Shown here piece after piece: positions 39,973 to 48,642 of a DNA stretch of 64,000 bases. Positions within the stretch are counted from its first letter, which is position 1. Each line of letters opens with the position of its first letter. A model generated the notes under the pieces. The model made no database searches. It saw nothing but the letters and a program-made list of their open reading frames with translations, and was not told the origin of the DNA. Source of the stretch: Pseudovibrio sp. Alg231-02 (lineage in GTDB: Bacteria > Pseudomonadota > Alphaproteobacteria > Rhizobiales > Stappiaceae); the NCBI RefSeq assembly GCF_900143565.1, contig NZ_FREX01000001.1, positions 387,068 to 451,067 on the forward strand, read 5' to 3'. The position numbers and the translations under genes were made by a program.

Positions 39973-41424
39973 TTAAGCGCAGGACCAGGTGGTCTCAATT
40001 TCACCTGTTTCCTTGTTTTTCATGTCTTTAAGCACAATGCCGTCGGCTGCCAGCTCATCGCGGATGCGGTCGCTTTCAGCAAAGTCTTTCGCCTTGCGGG
40101 CATCCAGACGTTTTGCAATCAGCTCTTCCACTTTGGCCTTCAGCTCCGGAGAGGCATCTGCTTCAGCTTTTTCTTCTTCCTGTGCTTTGGAAAATGATTC
40201 AAGATCAAAGCCCAAGAACTTGATAGAATTAGCTAATTTCTGCGCAGCGTCTGCATCTCCCCCGCGTGCATCGCGGGCCAGTTTGTGAAGAGCGGCAAAG
40301 GCACGTGGCGTGTTCAGATCGTCTTTCAGGCCTTCCAGAACACCTTCATCCAGTGCGCCATTTTCCTGTGCTGTGACACCGTGCTTCTTCATCAGCTCAA
40401 TCCAGCGGGTGAGCTGCTTTTCGCCTTCTGCCAGACTTTTGAATGTAAAGTCAATTGGCTGGCGGTACTGGGTTTGAAGCAGAGCATAACGGATGGCCTG
40501 ACCAGACCATTTGCGTCCATCGCCTTCTTCCGTGTCCAGCAGCTGATGAACGGTGAAGAAGTTGCCCAAAGACTTGGACATCTTCTCGCCTTCCACCTGC
40601 AGGAAGCCGTTGTGCATCCACACATTTGCCATGGCATGGGTGCCGTGAGCACATCTGGATTGTGCAATCTCGTTTTCATGATGCGGGAACGTCAGATCGA
40701 CACCGCCGCCATGAATATCAAAGACCTTGCCCAAATGCTTTTCAGACATTGCGGAACATTCGATGTGCCATCCCGGACGACCTGGTGTTTTAATGCCACA
40801 TGGGCTTTCCCACCCCGGCTCTTCCGCTTTGGATGGCTTCCAGAGCACAAAGTCGGTCGGGTCTTTTTTGTAGGACGCGACTTCCACACGCGCACCGGCG
40901 ATCATCTCGTCCAGTGTACGGTTGGAGAGTTTGCCGTACTCGGGCATGCTTGGCACATTGAAGAGGACATGCTCGTCCGCGACATAGGCATGGCCTTTGT
41001 CGACGAGTGTCTCAATCATTGCTTTCATCTCTTCGATGTGGTCGGTTGCCCGCGGCTCAATATCCGGCGCTTGTGCCCCCAGCGCAGCCATGTCCTCATG
41101 GTACTGGCCAGCGGTTTTTTCGGTCAGCTCACGAATGGAAATACCTTCGTTTGCTGCGCGCTCGTTGATTTTGTCGTCCACGTCTGTGATGTTTCGCACA
41201 TATGTGACATGCTCTTTGCCATAGAGTTGACGCAGCAATCTGGCCAAAACGTCAAAAACTACGACTGGGCGCGCATTACCAATATGGGCGTAGTCATAAA
41301 CGGTGGGACCACACACATACATGCGCACGTTGGACGCATCCATTGGCACAAAAGCTTCTTTTGTGCGTGTCAAAGTATTGGTGAGCAGAAGTCCCTTGCC
41401 GCCCTGGGCTGTGTCTGCGCTCAT
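39973..41424 (-). CDS. cysS: Cysteine-tRNA ligase
   Basis: Class I aminoacyl-tRNA synthetase charging tRNA-Cys, 483 aa. It has the HIGH-type motif HIGN (residues 47-50), zinc ligands including Cys38 ([15 protein letters not shown]), the Cys in [14 protein letters not shown] and HHENE, and KMSKS at 281-285. The C-terminal anticodon-binding part carries the [20 protein letters not shown] segment. It lies upstream of cimA on the same strand. Confidence 0.97.
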   Translation of the reverse strand: MSADTAQGGKGLLLTNTLTRTKEAFVPMDASNVRMYVCGPTVYDYAHIGNARPVVVFDVLARLLRQLYGKEHVTYVRNITDVDDKINERAANEGISIRELTEKTAGQYHEDMAALGAQAPDIEPRATDHIEEMKAMIETLVDKGHAYVADEHVLFNVPSMPEYGKLSNRTLDEMIAGARVEVASYKKDPTDFVLWKPSKAEEPGWESPCGIKTPGRPGWHIECSAMSEKHLGKVFDIHGGGVDLTFPHHENEIAQSRCAHGTHAMANVWMHNGFLQVEGEKMSKSLGNFFTVHQLLDTEEGDGRKWSGQAIRYALLQTQYRQPIDFTFKSLAEGEKQLTRWIELMKKHGVTAQENGALDEGVLEGLKDDLNTPRAFAALHKLARDARGGDADAAQKLANSIKFLGFDLESFSKAQEEEKAEADASPELKAKVEELIAKRLDARKAKDFAESDRIRDELAADGIVLKDMKNKETGEIETTWSCA

Positions 41425-41702
41425 AATGGTTCGTCTCCTGGCCAGCTGGCCGGGCGTTCATCTCACGCAGAATCAAGGCAGGATAGAACGGCCACAGCCA
41501 GCGTTGTCGCTAGCTGCAAATAATGATGGTGCAAGAAGAAGTGTGCATCGCCGTTTTCATATGTTGCTTTTCGCTGATTGTTGCTTACAGGTCAAGTCTT
41601 AGTCTCACCAGATCACCCACATTTCTAACTAAGTTAAATACAAAATTTCTACCCGAAGATGCAATTCTAAGGGAAAGCCAAGAAAAAACAGGGAAGTAAA
41701 AC

Positions 41703-43583
41703 GTGTCTCACAAGAGTATCTGTGCCACCGTTCTCGCTGCAAGTCTGATTGGAATGAGTTCACCTTCAAATGCGACAGGCAACGCGACCTCCTCTGTGAA
41801 CCCGATAGATCCGCTGAGCTTTAATGAGACTGCGGCCTCATCACCAACCGACACGCCTTCCCCAGAAGACCTTGTGTTACCTGATATTGATCCCTTGGTC
41901 TTGCCAGAAAGCGAGCTGCAAACTCCAGATCTCACAGGTCCTGCCGGACAGGTTCTCGATCCAACTCTTTCAGAGCTGTCTGAGTTGGAGCAAACCATCC
42001 GGGACCTGATCTTTTCTGAAGACGAGATCAAGAGCGCAGGTTTCAGTTCGCGGCAAGTGGATGCTTTGGCAGAGGCTTACTCCTTACGCAACTTCCGCCC
42101 TGTCTGGTTTGAAGACCAGTCTCTGACACCGCTTGCCAACCGTTTGATTGACGAGATTCGCAAGGCCCCAACCCATGGGCTTGATCCGCAAGCCTATGGT
42201 GTTCGGCAGCTGGCCTCGATTCTGGATGTGATGGAAGCGTCCAATGCTACAGCTACTTTGCGTGAGATCGCTGTTGTTGAACTGCAGCTGACCCGCGTTT
42301 TTGCCAGTTATGGCGCTCACCTTGCTGGCGGCGTTGTGCGCCCAACCAAGGTGCTGAAGAATGTTTTCATCACCCCGCAGGTTCCAGAGCTGAATGACAT
42401 GCTCACTCAGCTGGAAGAAACGCGGTCCGTAGAGCAGTTATTCGCAAGCCTAGAACCTGAGGCTCCGTCCTACGATCTTTTGAAAGACCAGCTGACCCGT
42501 TATAACGACGCCCTCACCTCTGATTATCCTGTCTACATTGAAGACGGACCAAGCATTCGGCCCGGTGACACAGGTGCGCGCATCTCGCAGCTGGAGAAAC
42601 GGCTGCAAGCAGAGGGCTATGCACCCTATTATTCCGGATACTCCGGAACGAGCGAGCAAGACGTGGCACCGGCCTATTACAATGATGACATGGTCGCGCT
42701 CGTGAAAAGCTTTCAAAAGCGTCATGGTCTGAGTGTGGATGGGGTTGTTGGCAAGAAGACCCGGGCAGCATTGAATGCCTCACTCGCAGAGCGCCGCGAT
42801 CAGATCCTTGTTAATCTGGAACGTATGCGCTGGGATGACCCACTTCCGTCTGGCCGCTATGTGAAAGTCAACGTGGCAGAACAGATTGTGCGGGTGATGG
42901 AAGGCACGGACGTGCTTTATGAGACCCGCACGGTGGTGGGCAAGCCTCGCCATGCCACGCCTTTGTTCTCCGACACCTTTGAGTATGCAGAGATCAACCC
43001 GACCTGGGGGGTGCCATGGTCCATTGCCACCAACGAGTACCTACCTAAGCTGCGCAAGAACGCGTCTGCCTTGTCTGGCAGCGGGATCAATGTTTACAAA
43101 AATGGCCGCCGGGTCGATCCGACGGCAATCAACTGGAATGCGGTCAGCAAACGCAGGTTCGGGTATCAGCTCCGCCAGAAGGCTGGGCGGAAAAACGCTC
43201 TGGGGGCTGTGAAGTACATGTTCCCAAACAAGCATAATATCTATCTGCACGACACACCGTCCAAGCGCTTGTTTAACAAGGATCAGCGTGCGTTCAGCCA
43301 TGGCTGCATCCGGGTGCAGGATCCATTTACATTCGGGGAAGTGCTGCTTTCCGGTTCTGGCCACAGCCGCGCTAAGATGGAAAAGCTGCGCGCCCGGGGC
43401 AAGACTGTTCGCCTGAAGCTGAAAGAGACCGTGCCCGTGCATCTGCGCTACTACACCGCTTTTGCTGGTGATGATGGGGAACTTCAGTTCCGGGAAGACA
43501 TCTACAAGCAGGACAAAGCGATTCTGGAGGCTCTGCTCACCTCGCAAGATGCATTCAAGATAAAGATGGCCTCAACCTACTGA
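41703..43583 (+). CDS. YcbB-type L,D-transpeptidase (large)
   Basis: 626-aa exported enzyme of the LdtD/YcbB class making 3-3 crosslinks. An N-terminal signal peptide (CATVLAASLIGMSS) is followed by a ~70-residue Pro/Ser/Leu-rich acidic linker. Next come the YcbB scaffold domain, a peptidoglycan-binding domain (VKSFQKRHGLSVDGVVGKKTRAAL) and the YkuD catalytic domain with HDTPSKRLF and SHGCIRV, nucleophile Cys535. It starts with GTG 41703 after GGGAAG. This is the second L,D-transpeptidase in the window, with a different architecture from the one at 22.9 kb. Confidence 0.93.
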   Translation: MSHKSICATVLAASLIGMSSPSNATGNATSSVNPIDPLSFNETAASSPTDTPSPEDLVLPDIDPLVLPESELQTPDLTGPAGQVLDPTLSELSELEQTIRDLIFSEDEIKSAGFSSRQVDALAEAYSLRNFRPVWFEDQSLTPLANRLIDEIRKAPTHGLDPQAYGVRQLASILDVMEASNATATLREIAVVELQLTRVFASYGAHLAGGVVRPTKVLKNVFITPQVPELNDMLTQLEETRSVEQLFASLEPEAPSYDLLKDQLTRYNDALTSDYPVYIEDGPSIRPGDTGARISQLEKRLQAEGYAPYYSGYSGTSEQDVAPAYYNDDMVALVKSFQKRHGLSVDGVVGKKTRAALNASLAERRDQILVNLERMRWDDPLPSGRYVKVNVAEQIVRVMEGTDVLYETRTVVGKPRHATPLFSDTFEYAEINPTWGVPWSIATNEYLPKLRKNASALSGSGINVYKNGRRVDPTAINWNAVSKRRFGYQLRQKAGRKNALGAVKYMFPNKHNIYLHDTPSKRLFNKDQRAFSHGCIRVQDPFTFGEVLLSGSGHSRAKMEKLRARGKTVRLKLKETVPVHLRYYTAFAGDDGELQFREDIYKQDKAILEALLTSQDAFKIKMASTY

Positions 43584-43708
43584 CCTGACAAATATGCGCA
43601 AATTGCCACGTCCCTTATCAGGGATATGGTTAATAGTGCATATTTGAATTAGCTGTGCTAATATATCCCCAATAGAACTGCATTTCATAATTCAAACGGG
43701 GGTTGATT

Positions 43709-43804
43709 ATGCTGAAGCAGGCTATGGGTGCAATGATTGTGGCAAGTGCTATCTCAAGCCCGATCATTTTCCTTGCGGTTTACCTGTTTATGAACTCTGC
43801 GTGA
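43709..43804 (+). CDS. Small membrane peptide, 31 aa
   Basis: An ATG at 43709 preceded by ACGGGGG (about 7 bases) opens a 31-codon frame. Its product is a short polar start followed by one long hydrophobic stretch (AMIVASAISSPIIFLAVYLF) and a short polar end: a single-pass membrane peptide. A strong terminator follows 57 bp after the stop. A start signal, a TM segment and its own terminator together make this a likely real, independently transcribed small gene. Function unknown. Confidence 0.65.
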   Translation: MLKQAMGAMIVASAISSPIIFLAVYLFMNSA

Positions 43805-43861
43805 GTTCAAAGCCATCTCTTCAGATGGTGCTGACAAAACTGAGAGTTCCCAAAAATCTAA

Positions 43862-43886
43862 GGGCAGCGCTTGGCGCTGCCTTTTT
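43862..43886 (+). terminator. Terminator of the 31-aa membrane peptide gene
   Basis: An 8-bp stem GGCAGCGC/GCGCTGCC with a TTG loop, followed by five T. Confidence 0.9.
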
Positions 43887-44115
43887 CTTTGCGTGAATCT
43901 TACTCATCTAAAAGAGTTAAATCGGCAAGCTGGTCGTTTTGTGTTTTTGGCAAGGTGATGTTGGGATGACGGTGGCGGTTCTGTGGGGTGGTTTGGATGC
44001 ATCTCATTAAAATTTTTGCTTGCATAAAACTGCCCATGTTAGGATCCGGTGTCTTTAACTTGTTTAGCATTGATGCCTGAATCTATTCATGTCGCAAAGG
44101 TTATGTAGAAATATA

Positions 44116-44659
44116 ATGTTTCGTTATTTTATATCCGCACTCTTAGCAGTAGTGAGTTTGAGTCAAGCATATGCCGATGATGAGAGTGTGCGTTTATCTA
44201 AAGTTCGGGAAATTATCTACGCAAATACAAAGGTAACTGCTCATCTAAAACTGATTAATTTGCATTTTGAAGACTACATTCATTTTGGCTCCACTCCGAA
44301 GGAATTAGAAGATTTTTTTATATTCGTGAGCAATCTCCATGTGGTCGATGTATTTTCTGGTTTCCCTAAAGAGCACGCTAATTTTATTATAGAGTTTTCT
44401 GAAAATGATGCGTGTCAGTTATCATTAGAAAGTTATAAAGCATCACTGCTTTTACCGAGACAAAACTCGACCGATGAAAATGCAAAATGCAAAATGCATT
44501 AAAAATAGCTACTTATATATTACGGGGATTACAGAGTTTTTGGATGGAAACTACTCAGAACTCAAACTGGCTCTGTCAATTAAATCACATTGTAACGAGA
44601 TAAGTTCAAGCCCTAAAACTGTCATTGCCTGCATAGAAGATCAATTGAGTAAATTTTAA
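44116..44659 (+). pseudogene. AT-rich exported-protein gene split by a heptanucleotide repeat
   Basis: The first frame (ATG 44116, MFRYFISALLAVVSLSQAYADD, a clear Sec signal peptide with Ala-x-Ala) stops at 44502. The second frame runs on to a stop at 44657-44659. They meet at three direct copies of AAAATGC (44477-44497). Removing one copy gives an uninterrupted reading (...DENAKCIKNSYLYI...) of about 178 aa. The gene may thus be off by repeat slippage (phase variation) or simply broken. I recognise no family. Base composition is clearly more AT-rich than the flanking genes, suggesting foreign origin. Confidence 0.6.
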
Positions 44660-44862
44660 TGGCTCTCCGCGCAGGGTGTATATTCTGGACAGATGGATGG
44701 CGTGTGTTCGTTGGCATAGGTGATGCGAAGACGCAAAACTCGGTGGCTATTGTCTCTCTATTGGCGAGACAGACGTCTTCTTTCGTCATGCCAGTCAAAG
44801 CAAGCCACCTCTTTGCATCACACATTGTTTGGGAAGGATGACGACCTAGGGTGATACCCGAC
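44660..44862. other. Intergenic stretch with a common repeat-like motif
   Basis: Short frames occur on both strands, but the sequence TTTCGTCATGCCAGTCAAAG resembles the dispersed CGTCATGCC-type intergenic repeats of many proteobacteria. Such repeats produce spurious VMPxKA-type translations. I call no gene here. Confidence 0.4.
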
Positions 44863-45268
44863 AAAACTTATCCCCCTCCCCCAAAAGCTGCCTTACTCTG
44901 TGTCTCGTGCCCACGCATTCGGGCAGGAATGGACCGTCCATTTCGCGGCGTGGGTGGGGTTGGGCTGCTGGTACGAGGTAACGTATCGTGTCAGGAGGTC
45001 CGGTGAAGCGCCATACCCTATTGAGACCACAGTGGTATTAGGGAGTTTGGGGTCGTTCCGGAGGGCGTCCGGTGGTGGCAGGAAACTGCCAATGACAGGG
45101 AAACCTGTCACTGGTACAGAGATGTGCCGGTGACACGGGAACGTGTCATTCACGTCTGTCCGAGAGGGAGCCCGCGTGTTCATGATAAAAGGCCCGGGCG
45201 AGGCGAACAGCCAATGCCGAAGAAACATTATTTACAAGTAGCGCAGGCAAAGCCTGTTCGCCTTGCTC
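44863..45268 (+). ncRNA. Candidate structured RNA element, copy A
   Basis: About 406 nt without a credible protein but packed with inverted repeats. Four adjacent hairpins occur between 45077 and 45148: GGCAG-GAAA-CTGCC; TGACAGG-GAAA-CCTGTCA; CTGGTAC/GTGCCGG with two G-T pairs; TGACACG-GGAA-CGTGTCA. Three of them carry GNRA loops. A long-range 13-bp stem joins 45198-45210 to 45254-45266. The boundaries are set by homology to a second copy at 62305-62753 (minus), which starts with the same AAAACTTATCCCCCT. Whether it is transcribed, and its class, are unknown; a DNA-level mobile repeat is the alternative. Confidence 0.5.
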
Positions 45269-45299
45269 CACCCGTATAAACGGGATCCTCAAACACAAA

Positions 45300-45323
45300 C
45301 ACCGCCGGGATTGCCCAGCGGTG
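45300..45323. terminator. Hairpin between element A and creA
   Basis: CACCGC pairs with GCGGTG across a 12-nt loop. On the minus strand it is followed by GTTTGTGTTTG, so it can serve as the creA terminator. It also lies 31 nt past the end of element A. Confidence 0.5.
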
Positions 45324-45364
45324 CTCAAAGTGCTTGAGGCGCAGATGTCAAATCTACGCGTATT

Positions 45365-45395
45365 CTTATCCGAAAACCGGAGCCACTTTTCAGGA
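45365..45395. repeat. Rhizobiales-type intergenic repeat, copy 2
   Basis: Matches the repeat at 34582-34612 at all but two positions (A to G and G to A). Confidence 0.75.
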
Positions 45396-45402
45396 ACAGG
45401 CT

Positions 45403-45948
45403 TTAGTCATCCAGATAGTCAGCACACTTTTCCGGAACCTGATCGCCCCACGGCATGATCGGCACGGTAGACGTAGAGTTCTTCGGGCTGCCTTCTACGA
45501 GCTTGTCGGAGTAGACCAAATAGACCAGCACGTTCCGCTTTGCATCACAGCCACGGACAATGCGCATTTTTTTGAAGAACAGGGAGCGGCTCTGGCGGTA
45601 GACTTCGTCGCCTTGCTCAAACTTGCTTTTGAACTTGATGGGGCCAACCTGACGGCAGGCCAACGAGACATCTGAGGTTTCTTCCTCCAGTCCGAGCCAT
45701 CCGGAGAAGCCGCCTTTTTCAGGCACTGTGAAGTGACAGGCGACGCCCTCGACTTCCGGGTCATCCAGTGCATAGGTCGCCAGCTTATGGTCCGGGCTCA
45801 GGAACTTCCAGACGGTTGACTTCTTGAAGATCAGATCCGGCTCCTGTGCCTGTGCAGCGGTGCCAAGCATCCCCAGCATCACTCCAAGGACCAGTGTCAC
45901 GGTGCTCGCCATTTTCAGGACTGATTTTCCAAGCGCAGAGATCTGCAC
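45403..45948 (-). CDS. creA: CreA family protein
   Basis: 181-aa exported protein of the CreA family, whose molecular function is not established. An N-terminal signal peptide ends at AAQAQ. The mature part carries the family's core: DDPEVEGVACHF, the central DVSLACRQVGPI, SLFFKKMRIVRGCDAKRNVLVYLVYSDKL and the late MPWG. Four Cys could form disulfides in the periplasm. It is monocistronic. Confidence 0.93.
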   Translation of the reverse strand: MQISALGKSVLKMASTVTLVLGVMLGMLGTAAQAQEPDLIFKKSTVWKFLSPDHKLATYALDDPEVEGVACHFTVPEKGGFSGWLGLEEETSDVSLACRQVGPIKFKSKFEQGDEVYRQSRSLFFKKMRIVRGCDAKRNVLVYLVYSDKLVEGSPKNSTSTVPIMPWGDQVPEKCADYLDD

Positions 45949-46131
45949 GGCTCCCCTCCATTTTCAAAAGAACAAATCAAATCACTCCCGATATAGGAGG
46001 TTTTTTGGCAACTACCAGCAAGGGAACCAGAGAATTTTGTAAAACCTACCGGAATCCGTTGGTTTCGCCCCAATAAGGCCATAGAATAGCTTATCTCTAA
46101 GATTTCTCTGAGGAAACCAGTATTGCGGGCT

Positions 46132-47184
46132 ATGACCATTTCCAGACTCCCTTTCGCGCACTCATGCGCAGCCGTGGCTCTTGCCCTTGGCGCCTCCCTT
46201 ATTTGGACCGGTAGTGCGTTTGCACGCCCTCAGGTGTGCGACAGGCTTGAGACGGAGTTTATCGAGCTTTCTGAACAGGTCGAAAGCAATGGCAGCTCCA
46301 ACAGCTGGCAAACGGCCTATGAAGAGCAGCTGGTTCATATCCGCAATGTGCAGTCCCAGATGTCCAACTTCGGCTGTGATGGCTCTTTTGGCCCTGCGCA
46401 GTGCCAGCAACTGAGCTCTTCTTTGCAGCAGATGAATGAGAACCTGACCTATCTGGACAGTCAGAGACAGCAGGAACTCTATTCCAGCGTGCTGCAGGAC
46501 CGGCTTACTGAAGTGAAGCAGGCGCTGGTTGATCTTAATTGTTCTGATCGTTCAGATCAGCAAGTCCAGCCGTTGACGCCGGCACAGACCAATCAGCCTT
46601 TGCAGCTGGAGCCACGTTCGACCGCCGGTTTCTCCTCCGGTGGTCAGCAGTATGCGACCATGTGTGTGCGCAAGTGTGATGGCTACTACTTCCCGATCAA
46701 TCCGAATTCCAGTGCAGAAGATCTGACGGAAGATGGAGAGATTTGTCAGGCGCTGTGTCCAAGTCAGGACACCGAGCTTTATGTCTTCCAGGTTCCTCAG
46801 GAAACACCTGCCCAGATGCGCTCTTTGTCTGGTGCGCCTTATACGTCCCTTGCCAATGCCTATCTGTTCAGACAGCAGAACAACCCGGCTTGTTCGTGTG
46901 ATGCAGCAGGTGGTCAGCCTGGCAATCTGGAGCCGTCACCTGCGATCCCACCTCTGGAGCAGGCCCTTCCGGGTAATCAACTGGAAGATCTGACACCGGG
47001 CGCAACAGCGACCTACCCTGCTATTCCGAACCAGAGTGAGCTGCGTCAGACCGTAAACGCAACAGAGGCCCAGAGTGATATCTCCGAGCCTCCGCTTGTT
47101 CAGAAGAAGTTTGTGCCGCGCGAGGTTGAACCCCGCACAGGCCCTATCAGGAAAGTCGGTCCAAAGTTTTTTCCCGACCAATAA
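46132..47184 (+). CDS. DUF2865 domain protein, exported
   Basis: 350 aa with a Sec signal peptide ending near SAFARP. A Gln-rich helical region follows (residues ~40-140), then the Cys-rich DUF2865 core: [33 protein letters not shown] and an ACSCD box. The C-terminus is a Pro/Glu-rich tail. The family is alphaproteobacterial with unknown function. Its last 38 bp overlap the 3' end of gltX on the opposite strand. ATG 46132 is preferred over the TTG three codons upstream. Confidence 0.85.
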   Translation: MTISRLPFAHSCAAVALALGASLIWTGSAFARPQVCDRLETEFIELSEQVESNGSSNSWQTAYEEQLVHIRNVQSQMSNFGCDGSFGPAQCQQLSSSLQQMNENLTYLDSQRQQELYSSVLQDRLTEVKQALVDLNCSDRSDQQVQPLTPAQTNQPLQLEPRSTAGFSSGGQQYATMCVRKCDGYYFPINPNSSAEDLTEDGEICQALCPSQDTELYVFQVPQETPAQMRSLSGAPYTSLANAYLFRQQNNPACSCDAAGGQPGNLEPSPAIPPLEQALPGNQLEDLTPGATATYPAIPNQSELRQTVNATEAQSDISEPPLVQKKFVPREVEPRTGPIRKVGPKFFPDQ

Positions 47185-48511
47185 GCGGTAGCATGTTCTT
47201 CAGGTCTGGACCGTGTGCCAGACCTGTAATTGCCTTGCGCAGTGGCATGAACAGGCCTTTGCCTTTTCGGCCAGTTTCAGCTTTGACGGCTTTGGTCCAC
47301 TCGCCCCATGTTTCCTCGGTCCATGGCTCTTGCGGAAGCAGAGCTGTGGCCTGAGTGATGAAGTCCTTGTCTTCCTCGGCAATGTCTGGCGTGGCGGACC
47401 CAACGATCAGCTCCCACCATTTTTTCGCATCGCTTACGGTGGAGCAGTTTTCTTTAACCGCAGTCCAGAACGCTTCATCACCCTCAACGCCGTCAGCTTT
47501 CAGGCGGTCTGCAACATCAGCAAAGCTCATGGCATGGACGAGTTTTGCAGTCAGGTGGCCCACATCTTCCGGGTCAAACTTTGCAGCAGACTTGGAGATG
47601 CCGGAGAAGTCGAGCATGTCTGCCAGAGCTTCCATGGTTGGAGCAGGTTCAACTGCGTGGCTGGTGCCTGTCAGCACTGCGAGAGAGCAGACTGCCATTG
47701 GCTCATAGCCTTCTTCCCGCAGCGAGCGGATAGACAGGGCGCCAGAGCGTTTGGAGAGCCCCTCACCAGATGCAGTGGTCAGCAGGTTGTGATGACCAAA
47801 CTCAGGAACTTGTGCCCCCAGTGCCTGGAATATGGCAATCTGTACACCGGTGTTGGCAATGTGGTCTTCACCGCGAATGACATGGGTGATGCCCATATCC
47901 GCGTCATCCACGATGGATGGCAGCGTATAAAGGTAGGTGCCGTCCGCGCGGATCAGCACCGGATCAGACAAAGAGGCAAGATCAACGGTCTGACGACCGC
48001 GGATCACATCATCCCAATGCACGTCTGTTCTGACAGTGGAGAACGCATCGCCTTCTGCGTGGTTTGGCAGTTTGAAGCGCCAGTGTGGTTTGCGGCCTTC
48101 TGCTTCATATGCAGCAATCTGCTCATCGGTGAGCTTCAGGCCCGCACGGTCATAAACAGGAGGACGGCCCAGAGCGCGCGCACGGTTACGGCGGCGTTCC
48201 AGCTCTTCCGGCGTCTCGTAGCATGGGTAAAGGAGGCCTGCATCTTTCAGCTTGGCAGCTGCTGCATCATACAATGCAAAACGCTCGGATTGTTTTTCCA
48301 CGCGATCAGGGTTGATACCCAGCCACTTCAAGTCTTCAGCAATACCAACTGCATACTCTTCTTTAGAGCGTTGCACGTCAGTATCGTCATAGCGCAGAAC
48401 GAAATTGCCGCCCTGCTTCTTAGCAAAGAGATAGTTGAAAAGCGCCGGGCGCACATTGCCGATATGGATGTGACCAGTCGGAGATGGCGCGAAGCGAACA
48501 GTAACACTCAT
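47147..48511 (-). CDS. gltX: Glutamate-tRNA ligase
   Basis: Class I synthetase, 454 aa. It has [20 protein letters not shown] (HIGH motif), RYDDTD and the KMSKS-equivalent LSKRSGALS. The C-terminal helical anticodon domain continues to the stop. Many alphaproteobacteria carry two GluRS paralogues, one specialised for tRNA-Gln (then amidated by GatCAB); the RYDDTD variant suggests this may be the second type, which is inference. Convergent with the DUF2865 gene, overlapping 38 bp. Confidence 0.94.
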   Translation of the reverse strand: MSVTVRFAPSPTGHIHIGNVRPALFNYLFAKKQGGNFVLRYDDTDVQRSKEEYAVGIAEDLKWLGINPDRVEKQSERFALYDAAAAKLKDAGLLYPCYETPEELERRRNRARALGRPPVYDRAGLKLTDEQIAAYEAEGRKPHWRFKLPNHAEGDAFSTVRTDVHWDDVIRGRQTVDLASLSDPVLIRADGTYLYTLPSIVDDADMGITHVIRGEDHIANTGVQIAIFQALGAQVPEFGHHNLLTTASGEGLSKRSGALSIRSLREEGYEPMAVCSLAVLTGTSHAVEPAPTMEALADMLDFSGISKSAAKFDPEDVGHLTAKLVHAMSFADVADRLKADGVEGDEAFWTAVKENCSTVSDAKKWWELIVGSATPDIAEEDKDFITQATALLPQEPWTEETWGEWTKAVKAETGRKGKGLFMPLRKAITGLAHGPDLKNMLPLIGREKTLDRLS

Positions 48512-48642
48512 GGCTGAGCCTTCTCATCAATAAACAAGTTTGACACTCGGGTATCGCGTTGGCCGGTACGGGTCAACCAGCCAATCTCCGATACCTACGG
48601 AATATCTCGGGTTTTAAGTTCAGTTACCGGCTTTTGCTGAAT

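Noticed and set aside
44622-44864. 80-aa minus-strand and 60-aa plus-strand frames
   Set aside because: Their translation resembles the spurious products of CGTCATGCC-type intergenic repeats; no RBS and no family.
44863-45268. Group II intron interpretation of elements A and B
   Set aside because: Element B has a segment ending GCATGGTTTGAGGGG that recalls intron domain V, but the equivalent part of A does not fold the same way. No reverse transcriptase or GTGCG-type 5' end is seen.
44893-45328. Short frames on both strands over element A (111, 77 and 60 aa)
   Set aside because: Codon use follows the inverted repeats. The homologous element B has stops in the equivalent frames, so these are not conserved proteins.
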